NCBI RefSeq assembly: GCF_001613305.1
Contig: NZ_BDCC01000086.1
Location: 1-40,533, forward strand
DNA length: 40,533 bases
Direction: 5' to 3'
Source of the DNA: Nocardia vaccinii NBRC 15922
GTDB taxonomy: Bacteria > Actinomycetota > Actinomycetes > Mycobacteriales > Mycobacteriaceae
A program made the translations under genes and the position numbers. Below are positions 8,818 to 17,733 of this stretch, piece by piece. Numbering within the stretch: the first letter of the stretch is position 1; the number at the start of each line of letters is the position of its first letter. The notes beneath the pieces were generated by a model. The model saw only the letters and a program-made list of their open reading frames with translations, had not been told where the DNA came from and did no database searches.

Positions 8818-10611
8818 TCAGCTACGACCGCTCGGAATGAATTCCTGCGCTTTGGTTTTCACGCCCTGCGTGATCATGTGCCAGGCCTCGGGGTCGCCGT
8901 GCAGCACCGATTCGGCGGTGGACTTCATCTGCTCCCAGGTCGCGTGCGGCGGGATCGGCGGCATCTCCGGATCACAGCGCACGTCCAGAACCGTCGGACG
9001 GTCGGCGCGCAGCGCCTGCTCCCAGGCGCCGGCGATATCGTCCGGATCGTCGACGGCGACGGCGGCCAGCCCGAACGAGCGGGCGACGTCGGCGTACGAG
9101 ATGTCCGGAAGTGATTGGGATTCTTCGAATTTCGGCGACCCGCTCATCGCCCGCAACTCCCAGGTGACCTGGTTCAGATCGTTGTTGTGGAAGACGCACA
9201 CGATGAGCCGGGGATCGCTCCACAGGTGCTGGTACCGCGCGATGGTCATCAGCTCGGCCAACCCGTTCATCTGCATCGCCCCGTCGCCGACCAGCGCGAT
9301 CGCCGGACGCTCGGGATGGGCGAACTTCGCGCCGATCGCGTACGGCACTCCGGGCCCCATGGTCGCCAGCGTCCCGGACAGCGAGCCGCGCATGGTGCCG
9401 CGCATCCGCAGACAACGGGCGTACCAGTTGGTGGACGATCCGGAGTCGGCGGTGATGATCGCGTTGTCCGGAATGCGCTGGGACAGTTCCCATACCACCC
9501 GCATCGGGTTCACCGGTTTCGCGGCGAGCATCGACTGACGTTCGATCGTCTCCCACCAGCGCGCCACACCGGCCTCGATCTTGTCCCGCCAGGTGCGGTC
9601 GGCCTTGCGGGTCAGCAGCGGAATCAGTTCCGCCAGCGTCGCTTTCGCGTCTCCGACCAGATTGACCTCGGTGGGATAGCGCATCCCGATCATGGCTCCG
9701 TCGATATCGATCTGCACCGCACGGGCCTGGCCGAACTCCGGGAAGAACTGTGCGTAGGGCAGATTCGAGCCGACGATCAGCAGGGTGTCGCAGTCGCGCA
9801 TGAGTTCGTAACTCGGCCGCGTGCCCAGCAGGCCGATCGCACCGGTGACGAAGGGCAGCTCGTCGGAGAGGACATCCTTGCCCAGCAGCGCCTTGGCGAC
9901 GCCTGCCCCGGTGATCTCGGCCAGTTCGGTCAGTTCGGCGGCGGCTCCGCGCGCACCCTGGCCGGCCAGGATCGCCACCCGCGATCCGGACTCGATGATC
10001 TCCGCCGCCCGGCGGATGTCCTCGGCATCGGGCATCACCCGGACATCGGTCTTGGCCGGAGGGCTCGACGGCACCTGCTTGAACTCGTGCGTCGGCGCCT
10101 CGTACCGCTCCTCCTGCAGATCCGACGGGATGATCACCGCGGTCGGCGCGCGCCGCGTGCGGGCGATGCGGAAGGCGCGGTCCAACGCGTTGGGCAGCTG
10201 GCTGGGTACGTTCACCTCGACCAGATAATCGCTGGCCACATCCTTGTACAGCGACTGCAGGTCCACTTCCTGCTGATAGTTGCCGCCCATGGCGCTGCGC
10301 GCGGTCTGCCCGATGATCGCCACCACCGGCACGTGGTCGAGTTTGGCGTCGTAGAGGCCGGTGAGCAGATGGATCGCACCCGGGCCCGACGTCGCCGCGC
10401 AGACCCCGACCTCGCCGCTGAACTTCGCGTAGCCGACCGCCTGGAACGCGGACATCTCCTCGTGGCGCGACTGGACGAACTCCGGCTTGTTGTCCGCCCG
10501 GCCGAAGGCGGCGATCAGGCCGTTGATGCCGTCACCGGGATATCCGAAGACCTGCTTTACGCCCCATTCCCGCAAGCGCTGCAAGACGTAGTCGCCAACC
10601 AGTTGAACCAT
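8818..10611 (-). CDS. Thiamine-pyrophosphate enzyme, pyruvate oxidase / PoxB-like
   Basis: A 597-residue TPP enzyme with the three usual domains: N-terminal PYR domain (catalytic Glu at 51/52 in RHEEMSAF, then ATSGPGAIHLLTGLYDAK), a central nucleotide-binding domain, and a C-terminal PP domain with the Mg-TPP motif GDG at 442-444 followed by Asn476-Asn477. The closest type is pyruvate:quinone oxidoreductase/pyruvate oxidase, which decarboxylates pyruvate to acetate using FAD; acetolactate-synthase-like or other 2-oxoacid chemistry cannot be excluded. ATG 10611 is chosen for its AGGAG site; upstream codons are not family-like. It heads the operon with hemerythrin and mrp genes and is divergent from a hydroxyacid oxidase. 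Confidence 0.88.
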   Translation of the reverse strand: MVQLVGDYVLQRLREWGVKQVFGYPGDGINGLIAAFGRADNKPEFVQSRHEEMSAFQAVGYAKFSGEVGVCAATSGPGAIHLLTGLYDAKLDHVPVVAIIGQTARSAMGGNYQQEVDLQSLYKDVASDYLVEVNVPSQLPNALDRAFRIARTRRAPTAVIIPSDLQEERYEAPTHEFKQVPSSPPAKTDVRVMPDAEDIRRAAEIIESGSRVAILAGQGARGAAAELTELAEITGAGVAKALLGKDVLSDELPFVTGAIGLLGTRPSYELMRDCDTLLIVGSNLPYAQFFPEFGQARAVQIDIDGAMIGMRYPTEVNLVGDAKATLAELIPLLTRKADRTWRDKIEAGVARWWETIERQSMLAAKPVNPMRVVWELSQRIPDNAIITADSGSSTNWYARCLRMRGTMRGSLSGTLATMGPGVPYAIGAKFAHPERPAIALVGDGAMQMNGLAELMTIARYQHLWSDPRLIVCVFHNNDLNQVTWELRAMSGSPKFEESQSLPDISYADVARSFGLAAVAVDDPDDIAGAWEQALRADRPTVLDVRCDPEMPPIPPHATWEQMKSTAESVLHGDPEAWHMITQGVKTKAQEFIPSGRS

Positions 10612-10670
10612 GTTCGCTCCTGTCCGTGTCGTCCGTTCGCTGCGGCGGCATCGCCGCTTCGGCGGCCGGA

Positions 10671-10694
10671 TACCCGGGCGGACGCGCCTCAATC
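10671..10694 (-). promoter_or_regulatory. Sigma-F/B-type promoter of the poxB-like/hemerythrin/mrp operon
   Basis: Read on the minus strand: GATT (10694-10691), 15 bp, GGGTA (10675-10671, continuing TCC). Its first ten bases, GATTGAGGCG, are the same as in the promoter at 35206. The predicted leader is about 50 nt. Confidence 0.6.
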
Positions 10695-10699
10695 GCCGC

Positions 10700-10723
10700 G
10701 TGTGCGATCCCCTCGCGCGGGTA
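10700..10723 (+). promoter_or_regulatory. Sigma-F/B-type promoter of the FAD/Fe-S oxidase operon
   Basis: GTGT at 10700-10703, 15 bp, GGGTAG from 10719. It lies back to back with the divergent promoter at 10671-10694; only 5 bp separate the two -35 boxes. Confidence 0.55.
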
Positions 10724-10770
10724 GTCGCGCCGCATCACCTATGTGCCGTCGACAGGAAGGTCCGCCCGAC

Positions 10771-13683
10771 ATGACAGCGTCCGACTCTGTGACTCACTCC
10801 CGATCCCGGCACGCGCCGTGGCCGCTCCAGGCCCTGCGGGAGGCGCTGGCCGAGCGGGTCGACGGCGAGGTCCGATTCGATTCGGGAACACGGGCCACCT
10901 ATTCCACCGACGCCTCGAACTACCGCGCGGTGCCGCTGGGCGTGGTCGTGCCCCGCACACCCGAGGATGCCGCCGAAACGGTGGCGATCTGCCGGGAGCA
11001 CGACGTGCCGGTGCTCTCGCGCGGCGGCGGCACGAGCCTGGCCGGGCAGTGCTGCAACACCGCTGTGGTGATCGATTGGACCAAGTACTGCAACAACGTG
11101 ATCTCGGTCGACGCCGAGGCACGGCTGGCGGTCGTGCAGCCGGGCATCGCGCTGGACCGGCTGAACCGGGAACTCGAGCCGACGGGGTTGATGGTCGGCC
11201 CCAAACCCTCCACCCACGTCAGTTGCACGATCGGCGGAATGATCGGCAACAACTCCTGCGGATCCACCGCCCAGGCGTACGGCAAGATGGCCGATTCGGT
11301 ACGGCGGCTGGAGATCGTGACCTACGGCGGTATCCGCACCTGGGTGGGTTCCGGCGCGCCGGACGCATCGGGATCGGACGACCGCCTCGATACCCTGGTA
11401 TCCGGCTTGCGCGCGATCGCCGAACGCTACGGAGACGATATTCGCAAGGCGTATCCGCACATCCCCCGGCGGGTGTCCGGATACAACCTCGACGCGCTGT
11501 TGCCGGAGAACGGATTCGACCTGGCCACGCTGTTGGTCGGCACCGAGAGCACCCTGGCGACGGTGCTGCGCGCGGAGATCTCCCTGGTCCCCATCCCTGC
11601 GGCGAAGGCCCTGGTCGTACTGGGCTTCGAGGACGTGTACGCCGCCGCGGACGCCGTTCCGGACGTGCTGCGGCATCAGCCGGCGGCGCTCGAGGGCCTC
11701 GATCACCGCCTGGTACAACTCGAGCACAGCAAACACCTCGCGGAAAAGGCGATACAGCAGCTGCCGGACGGAAATGCCTGGCTCATGGCGCAATTCGACG
11801 CCGACGACCAGGACGAGGCCGACCGCAAGGCGCACGCGATGGTCGAGGACCTGCACGAGCGAACCGGCGCGGATTCGACCCTGCTCGACGATCCGATGCG
11901 GGAGGCGGAGATCTGGGCCGCGCGCGAGGCCGGCCTCGGCGCCACCGCCTATCCCCCCGACGGCCCGGAGACGCACGAGGGCTGGGAGGACGCCGCGGTA
12001 CCGCCCGAACGCCTGGGCGATTATCTGCGCGATTTCGACCGTCTGCTGACCAGCTTCGGCTACCAATCCAGTTCGCTCTACGGGCATTTCGGGCACGGCT
12101 GTGTACATACCCGCATCCCGTTCGATCTGCGCACCGCCGAGGGAATCGCGAACTACCGCCGATTCGCCGAGGCCGCGGCACATCTGGTGGCCGGATACGG
12201 CGGATCGCTGTCCGGCGAGCACGGCGACGGGCAGTCCCGCGCCGAGTTGTTGCCGATCATGTTCGGCGACCGCGTCGTCACCGCGTTCGGTGAGGTCAAA
12301 GCGCTGTTCGATCCGCACAACCGGATGAATCCGGGCAAGATCGTCGATCCCCTTCCGCTCGACGGCGATCTGCGGCAGGGCGTCGACTACCGCCCGTGGG
12401 ATCCGGCAACCCATTTCTCCTTCCCCGAGGACGATGACCGATTCAGCATCGCCGCCAATCGCTGTGTGGGCGTGGGCAAATGCCGCGGCGAGCACGGCGG
12501 GGTGATGTGCCCGAGTTATCGGGCGACCAGGGAGGAGGAGCACTCCACCCGGGGCCGCTCGCGCATCCTGTTCGAGATGATGAACGGCGATGTCATCACC
12601 GACGGCTGGCGATCCGGCGAGGTGCTCGACGCACTGGATCTGTGCCTGTCCTGCAAGGGATGTCGCAGCGACTGCCCGGTGAACGTCGATATGGCCACCT
12701 ACAAGGCCGAATTCCTCTCGCACCACTACAGCCGGCGGCTGCGGCCGATGGCGCACTATTCGATGGGGTGGATTCCGCTGTGGGCCCGGTTGGGCACCGC
12801 GATCGCGCCGCTGGCCAACGCCGTCACCCACGCAAGAGGTCTGGGGCGGCTGCTCGCCCGTGCGGGCGGGATCGACCCGCGCCGCGAACTGCCCCGGTTC
12901 GCGACCGAACGATTCACCGAAACCTTCAGCCCCCGAGTAACTTCCGACTCCGCCCCGAACGGCACCGTACTGCTGTGGCCGGACACCTTCAGCAACAATT
13001 TCGAACCCGCGATCGCGGACGCGGCCGTCGCGGTGCTCGAGGCCGCCGGATTCGCCGTCGAGATCCCGAACCGGAGCGTGTGCTGCGGACTCACCTGGAT
13101 CTCCACCGGCCAGCTGCCCACGGCCGAGCGGGTGCTGCGCCGGACGCTGCGAATCCTGGAGCCGCAGTTGCGCGCCGGAACCCCGATCGTGGTTCTCGAA
13201 CCGAGCTGCGCCGCGGTGTTCCGCTCGGACCTGCCCGAACTCCTGCACGGGGACGAGGATGCGCACCGGCTGGCCGGGCAGACTCGCACCCTGGCCGAAC
13301 TACTGGCCGAGCGGGCACCGGGCTGGCGCCCACCCGGCCTCTCGGAAAAGGTTCTGGCGCAACCACACTGCCACCACCACGCGATCATGAAGTACGACCG
13401 CGACCGCGCGCTGCTCGCGGACGTCTGCGACGAGGTGCAGGTCCTGGATGCCGGATGTTGCGGGCTGGCAGGCAATTTCGGCTTCGAACGCGGACACTAC
13501 GAGGTATCGGTCGCCTGCGCCGAGGACGCGCTCGTCCCGGCCGTGCGCGACCGCGACCCCGGCACCCTCGTCCTGGCCGACGGCTTCAGCTGTCGCACCC
13601 AGCTCCGGCATCTGCTGCCCGGCTCCGAACCGCGCCACAGCGCCGAACTCCTGGCCGAGGCGATCAGGAGGGAAAAACCGTGA
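10771..13683 (+). CDS. FAD-binding and 4Fe-4S 2-hydroxyacid (D-lactate/glycolate-type) dehydrogenase
   Basis: A 970-residue fusion. Residues about 50-190 form a PCMH-type FAD-binding domain (GGGTSLAGQ at 85-93); about 200-530 the FAD-oxidase C-terminal domain, with GHFGHGCVH and SGEHGDG. Next come two Fe-S sites: a first with Cys in CVGVGKC and VMCPSY (about 565-582), and a classical CLSCKGCRSDCP (about 625-636). The C-terminal third has two CCG cysteine-rich motifs (near 771 and 896) as in GlpC/GlcF/LutA. Such GlcD-GlcF fusions oxidise D-lactate or related 2-hydroxyacids and feed electrons to the respiratory chain at the membrane. ATG 10771 is preceded by AGGAAGG. The following gene overlaps its stop codon. 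Confidence 0.88.
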   Translation: MTASDSVTHSRSRHAPWPLQALREALAERVDGEVRFDSGTRATYSTDASNYRAVPLGVVVPRTPEDAAETVAICREHDVPVLSRGGGTSLAGQCCNTAVVIDWTKYCNNVISVDAEARLAVVQPGIALDRLNRELEPTGLMVGPKPSTHVSCTIGGMIGNNSCGSTAQAYGKMADSVRRLEIVTYGGIRTWVGSGAPDASGSDDRLDTLVSGLRAIAERYGDDIRKAYPHIPRRVSGYNLDALLPENGFDLATLLVGTESTLATVLRAEISLVPIPAAKALVVLGFEDVYAAADAVPDVLRHQPAALEGLDHRLVQLEHSKHLAEKAIQQLPDGNAWLMAQFDADDQDEADRKAHAMVEDLHERTGADSTLLDDPMREAEIWAAREAGLGATAYPPDGPETHEGWEDAAVPPERLGDYLRDFDRLLTSFGYQSSSLYGHFGHGCVHTRIPFDLRTAEGIANYRRFAEAAAHLVAGYGGSLSGEHGDGQSRAELLPIMFGDRVVTAFGEVKALFDPHNRMNPGKIVDPLPLDGDLRQGVDYRPWDPATHFSFPEDDDRFSIAANRCVGVGKCRGEHGGVMCPSYRATREEEHSTRGRSRILFEMMNGDVITDGWRSGEVLDALDLCLSCKGCRSDCPVNVDMATYKAEFLSHHYSRRLRPMAHYSMGWIPLWARLGTAIAPLANAVTHARGLGRLLARAGGIDPRRELPRFATERFTETFSPRVTSDSAPNGTVLLWPDTFSNNFEPAIADAAVAVLEAAGFAVEIPNRSVCCGLTWISTGQLPTAERVLRRTLRILEPQLRAGTPIVVLEPSCAAVFRSDLPELLHGDEDAHRLAGQTRTLAELLAERAPGWRPPGLSEKVLAQPHCHHHAIMKYDRDRALLADVCDEVQVLDAGCCGLAGNFGFERGHYEVSVACAEDALVPAVRDRDPGTLVLADGFSCRTQLRHLLPGSEPRHSAELLAEAIRREKP

Positions 13684-14792
13684 CCGCCACGGACATTCGC
13701 ATCGAAGGCCCGGTCACCGCGACCGCGTACACGTTCCCCACCCCCGAACCGGAGGCCGACGGCACGCTGAGCTGGGATGCCACCACCGCCGTTGTCGTCA
13801 CGATCCGGGCGGGCGGGGAGCAGGGCCTGGGCTGGAGTTACACCAGCGCGTCGACGGCCGCCGTCGTGGCCAACGATCTGGCTCCGGTGCTGCACGGCCG
13901 CTCCCCCTTCGATATCGACGGCGCGCGCACGGCGCTGCTGCGCGCCTGCCGCAACATCGGCACCGGTTCGGTGGTCGCGCACGCACTCAGCGCGGTCGAC
14001 ATCGCGCTGTGGGATCTGCAGGCCCGGCTGCTGCGCACACCGCTGTCGATCCTGTTCGGTCCGGTGCGTCCGGCCACTCCGGTCTACGGGTCCGGCGGTT
14101 TCACCACGCTCGACGACGACCGGCTCGCCGCGCAGATCGCCGGATGGCGGGCGGCGGGATGCGGCGCGATGAAGATCAAGATCGGCCAGGACCGGGGGCA
14201 GGCGGTCGATCGCGACCTGCGGCGAACCGCACTGGCCGCGAGACTGATCGGCGACGACGCGCACCTGATGGTCGATGCCAACGGCGCGTACACGATCGAG
14301 CAGGCGCGCGAGATCGGGTCCGAACTGGACCGGCTGGGCGTCGTCTGGTTCGAGGAGCCGGTCACCAGCGACAACCCGCGCGGACTACAACAGGTCCGCG
14401 GCACGGTGCGCTGCGAGGTCGCCGCCGGGGAGTACATCTACGACCGGTACGACGCCGCGGACCTGGTCGACGTGGTCGACTGCCTGCAATTGGACGTCAC
14501 CCGCTGCGGCGGCTACAGCGGTTTTCGCGAATGCGCGGCCCTGGCCGAGGCACACGGGCTGGAGGTCTCGGCGCACTGTGCCCCGGCCCTGCACGCGCCG
14601 CTGGTCGCCGCGATACCCAATCTGCGCCATGTGGAATGGTTCGCCGACCACGTGCGCCTGGAACCGCTTCTGGTCGACGGCGTCCCGGAGGTCGTGGCCG
14701 GAATGCTCCCGCCGCGCGCTGCGGAAGCATCCGGCATCGGGCACGGTATGGCGCTGGCGCGATCCGCCGAGGAATACCGGCTGACCTCCTGA
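13680..14792 (+). CDS. Enolase-superfamily (mandelate racemase/muconate-lactonising type) enzyme
   Basis: A 370-residue protein with an N-terminal capping domain and a TIM barrel. Catalytic residues of the mandelate-racemase subgroup are all present: KxK at Lys165/Lys167 (MKIKIG), metal ligands Asp199 (DANGAY), Glu225 (WFEEP) and Glu251 (AGEYIY), and the Asp272/His299 dyad (LDVTRCGG, SAHCAPA). The family abstracts the alpha proton of a carboxylate; here the likely substrate is a sugar acid or other 2-hydroxyacid (dehydratase or racemase), which fits the upstream 2-hydroxyacid oxidase. GTG 13680 overlaps the previous stop in GTGA, so the two are translationally coupled. The exact substrate is unknown. 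Confidence 0.88.
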   Translation: MTATDIRIEGPVTATAYTFPTPEPEADGTLSWDATTAVVVTIRAGGEQGLGWSYTSASTAAVVANDLAPVLHGRSPFDIDGARTALLRACRNIGTGSVVAHALSAVDIALWDLQARLLRTPLSILFGPVRPATPVYGSGGFTTLDDDRLAAQIAGWRAAGCGAMKIKIGQDRGQAVDRDLRRTALAARLIGDDAHLMVDANGAYTIEQAREIGSELDRLGVVWFEEPVTSDNPRGLQQVRGTVRCEVAAGEYIYDRYDAADLVDVVDCLQLDVTRCGGYSGFRECAALAEAHGLEVSAHCAPALHAPLVAAIPNLRHVEWFADHVRLEPLLVDGVPEVVAGMLPPRAAEASGIGHGMALARSAEEYRLTS

Positions 14793-14794
14793 CC

Positions 14795-14815
14795 GCGGGG
14801 TGTCAGCCACCCCGC
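14795..14815. terminator. Bidirectional hairpin terminator
   Basis: GCGGGGTG, a 5-nt loop, then CACCCCGC: a perfect 8-bp stem between the convergent enolase-type and SDR genes. It overlaps the SDR stop codon. There is no U-tract, as is common in actinobacteria. Confidence 0.65.
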
Positions 14816-15771
14816 ACAGCCGCTGCCACCGATTCGATGCGGCGCGCCAGCCATGCCTGCGGACTCCGCCACTGCGCCCGGTCGTCGAAATCGCCGTGTG
14901 CGCCGAAATCGGGACCGCCCGCGCGATCCACCGGCGCCCACAGATTGTTCTCGCGCGGCCGTTCGTCGGAATCCGTTTGCTGCGAACGATATCCGGTGCG
15001 TGCGAGGTACCGGTCCAGGACCGTGGGGGCCAGCCGCTGCGCCAGCACCGTACCGACCGTGCTCGCGCCCACCCAGTACTGTTTGCGACGCGGATGTGCG
15101 GCGGCGAACGTGATGGCCTCGGCCATGACCTCGGGCTGATAGATCGGCGGCACCGGCTGCGGCCGCTTCGGCAGCCGCGACAGCACCCAGGAGAATTGCG
15201 GAGTGTTCACCGCCGGGGACTGCACCAGCGTGATGTGGACATTGCTGCGGTCGTGCATCAGCTCCACCCGCACCGCCTCGACGAAACCGTCGATGGCGTG
15301 TTTGGCACCGCAGTAGGCCGACTGCAGCGGAATCGACCGCTCCCCCAAGGCCGAACCCACCTGCACGATCGCGCCGCGATCGCGCTCCCGCATCCGGGCC
15401 AGCGCGGTCATCGTGCCGTACACCGACCCCAGGTAGGTGACCTCGGTGACGCGCCGGAATTCCGCCGGCTCGATCTCGGCGAACGGCGCGAACACCGACG
15501 TGAACGCCGAATTCACCCAGACGTCGATCGGCCCCAGCTCGGCCTCGACGCGGTCCGCGGCATCGTGCACCGCGTCGTAATCGGCGACGTCGGCGCGAAT
15601 CGGCAGCGCGCGACCGCCCGCGCGCTCGACGTCCTCCGCGGCCGCCGCCAATCCCGCACTGCCCCTTGCGATCAGGGCCACGCGCGCGCCCTCCGCGGCG
15701 AAGCGGCGGGCCGTGGCGCGGCCGATGCCGGCGCTGGCGCCGGTGATCACTACGACTCGGGATTCCTTCAC
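14803..15771 (-). CDS. Short-chain dehydrogenase/reductase
   Basis: A 322-residue SDR. The N-terminal Rossmann motif TGASAGIG (10-17) binds NAD(P); the catalytic set is Ser140, Tyr153 and Lys157 (YCGAK), with Asn87 in VNSAF instead of the common NNAG. A C-terminal extension beyond residue 250 (KQYWVGASTVGTVLAQRLAP, then an acidic, Trp-containing tail) is longer than a classical 250-residue SDR and resembles the actinobacterial group of about 320-330 residues. The substrate is unknown. It starts with GTG 15771, with AAAGGAG 5 nt upstream; the nearby ATG is out of frame. It lies 36 nt downstream of the GH15 gene on the same strand, so the two are probably one operon. Confidence 0.87.
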   Translation of the reverse strand: MKESRVVVITGASAGIGRATARRFAAEGARVALIARGSAGLAAAAEDVERAGGRALPIRADVADYDAVHDAADRVEAELGPIDVWVNSAFTSVFAPFAEIEPAEFRRVTEVTYLGSVYGTMTALARMRERDRGAIVQVGSALGERSIPLQSAYCGAKHAIDGFVEAVRVELMHDRSNVHITLVQSPAVNTPQFSWVLSRLPKRPQPVPPIYQPEVMAEAITFAAAHPRRKQYWVGASTVGTVLAQRLAPTVLDRYLARTGYRSQQTDSDERPRENNLWAPVDRAGGPDFGAHGDFDDRAQWRSPQAWLARRIESVAAAVRGG

Positions 15772-15807
15772 ATTCTCTCCTTTCGGTGTGCCGGATCGCT
15801 ACGCTGC

Positions 15808-17580
15808 TCACCGATCCGGCAGATCCTGCGGTGCGGCGAGCCGTATCGACGACTCGAGCAGCAGAGCGTGGACGAACGCCTGGGGCAGATTGCCGCGCAG
15901 TTGACGTTCGGTGACGTCGAATTCCTCGGCGAACAGACCCGGGGTACCGCACGCGGCACGATTGCGCTCGAAGAACCGCATCGCGGTGACCGGCTCGCCC
16001 AGCTGCGCCGCGGCGATCGACGTCGTGAATCCGCAGAGCAGGAACGCACCCTCGCTCTCCCCCAGCCGATGCCCTTCGTGGCGGTAGCGGAAAATGTAGT
16101 GATCCGAACACAAGTCGCGAAGCACCGCGCGAAAGGTCGCCCGGTAGCGCGGGTCCGCGGCCGGGACCACCCCGCGGATCATCGGCAGCAGTAGTGCCGC
16201 GTCGACATCGGGCAGGTCCGGCGCCCGCTGCCATCCGCCGTCGGCGTGCAGGCTCGTCCGCGACGTCTCGGTCATCAGCTGGTCGGCGATCGTCGTACAC
16301 CGGCCGATGTCGGCACCGGTTGCGTCGCAAGCGGATACGGCGCGAAGGCCCGCGGCGCAGGTCAGCCGCGAATGGGTCCACCGGCGGTCGTCGATCTCCC
16401 AGATGCCCGCATCCGGCCGGTCGCGTCGGTCGGCGATCGCGTCGACGGCGACGCGGACCGCCCGCCGGTGATCGTCGGTCAATCTGCCCGACCGGCCCGC
16501 GGCGGCGAACAGCAACAGCGCCTCGCCGAAGACGTCGAGCTGGAATTGCTTGCGCACCCGGTTGCCGATCACCGGCTGGGCGCCCGGATAACCGGGCAGA
16601 TCGATCTCCCGCGTACTCGGAACCGGCCTGCCCGATGTGGTGTAGGCGGGTGCCAGGTCCGGTCCGTCCGCCAGCAGGCGTTCGGCGGTGAACGACACCG
16701 CGTCGTCCAGGAGCGGATGCGCTCCGGCCGCGGCGACCGCCTGACCGGCCAGGCACTGATCCCGGATCCAGGTATACCGATAGTCGTAGTTCTCGCCCTG
16801 ATCGGCGCGCTCGGGCAGGCTCGTGGTCGCCGCGGCGACCATGCCGCCGGTATCGCAGGTCATCCCGCGCAGTACCGCGTAGGCCTGCACGGCATCGCGC
16901 GGCGCGACGCTGGACGCGAGCGTAGGGATCTGCTCATTCCACGCGGATTCCGTTGCGGCCCAGAGCTTTTCCGGATCAGGCGCAATGTCCTGCAGTTCGG
17001 TGTCCGCGAGTTCCAGCACCAGGTCGCGATATTCGCCCGCGGGCACCCGGATCCGTGTCTGCCAGCACAGATCGTTCGCGGGACCCGAGACGGCCGCCTC
17101 CGGCGCACCCGACCAGCGCAACCGCAGCGGTCCGGACCGGGCCCGCCACACTCCGTCCGCGCCCAGTCGGGGATCCGTCAGCGGCCGGGCTCCGAAACAG
17201 GCTGCGGGGCGCAGCAATACATCGACCTCGGCATCGTGCCGTTCGGCCACGATCCGGCGCAGCACCACGGCGCGATGCGGATCGCCCGGGAAGGCCAGTG
17301 CCTCACGGCATCCGATCACCGACGAGCCCGAAACCCAGCGCGAACGCCACAGCAGAGTGCCCGGCTCGTAGCTTCCGCCCCAGACGAACGGCGTCGCGGG
17401 CGTGATCGAGTACATGCCGCGCCCGCCCAGCAACGTCGCGAACACCGCGTCGTCGTCCCATCCCGGAACGCACAGCCAGGACATGTCGCCGCGCGGGCCC
17501 ACCAGCGCCCCCCGTTGCCCGTCGGCAAGAAACGAGTACTCACGCAGGACATGAGGAGCGGCGGCGGCATCGGGAATCAT
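15808..17580 (-). CDS. Glycoside hydrolase family 15 (glucoamylase/trehalase-type) protein
   Basis: A 590-residue protein with an N-terminal beta-sandwich (residues 1 to about 220, containing GDMSWLCVPGWD) and a C-terminal (alpha/alpha)6 barrel. Barrel motifs are NYDYRYTWIRD (264-274), GIWE with Glu395, LFAEEFD with Glu552/553, and GNLPQAF near the end, as in GH15. Mycobacterial members of this type act as alpha,alpha-trehalases, which fits a stress or compatible-solute role; glucoamylase activity is an alternative. No signal peptide, so cytosolic. ATG 17580 has no ribosome binding site but lies exactly 10 nt from a TGGTA -10 box, so a leaderless mRNA is likely. The SDR follows 36 nt downstream. 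Confidence 0.87.
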   Translation of the reverse strand: MIPDAAAAPHVLREYSFLADGQRGALVGPRGDMSWLCVPGWDDDAVFATLLGGRGMYSITPATPFVWGGSYEPGTLLWRSRWVSGSSVIGCREALAFPGDPHRAVVLRRIVAERHDAEVDVLLRPAACFGARPLTDPRLGADGVWRARSGPLRLRWSGAPEAAVSGPANDLCWQTRIRVPAGEYRDLVLELADTELQDIAPDPEKLWAATESAWNEQIPTLASSVAPRDAVQAYAVLRGMTCDTGGMVAAATTSLPERADQGENYDYRYTWIRDQCLAGQAVAAAGAHPLLDDAVSFTAERLLADGPDLAPAYTTSGRPVPSTREIDLPGYPGAQPVIGNRVRKQFQLDVFGEALLLFAAAGRSGRLTDDHRRAVRVAVDAIADRRDRPDAGIWEIDDRRWTHSRLTCAAGLRAVSACDATGADIGRCTTIADQLMTETSRTSLHADGGWQRAPDLPDVDAALLLPMIRGVVPAADPRYRATFRAVLRDLCSDHYIFRYRHEGHRLGESEGAFLLCGFTTSIAAAQLGEPVTAMRFFERNRAACGTPGLFAEEFDVTERQLRGNLPQAFVHALLLESSIRLAAPQDLPDR

Positions 17581-17590
17581 GGACGGCGAA

Positions 17591-17614
17591 TACCACCGTG
17601 CCGCCGGGATAACC
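17591..17614 (-). promoter_or_regulatory. Sigma-F/B-like leaderless promoter of the GH15 gene
   Basis: Minus strand GGTT, 15 bp, TGGTA, then 10 nt to the ATG. The 13-mer GGTGGTATTCGCC here is identical to that at the CYTH-CHAD gene (37529-37541), with the same 4 nt to ATG. Confidence 0.5.
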
Positions 17615-17699
17615 GCGCGATATGGTCAGCATCGGATAGGAGATCCTCTCGGCGCCGCGCTGAGGAGCCGGGGAGACGCCAGAGATGTCGAACCGGCCC

Positions 17700-17723
17700 G
17701 ATTACGTGACCGGGCCGGGGGTA
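17700..17723 (+). promoter_or_regulatory. Sigma-F/B-type leaderless promoter of the proline-rich gene
   Basis: GATT at 17700-17703, 15 bp, GGGTAG from 17719. The -10 core ends 10 nt before ATG 17734. Confidence 0.55.
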
Positions 17724-17733
17724 GCCGCCTGGT

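Noticed and set aside
10735..13266. Long minus-strand open frame opposite the FAD/Fe-S oxidase
   Set aside because: A high-GC shadow frame: rich in Arg/Gly/His, no family features, while the plus strand encodes a complete, motif-bearing enzyme.
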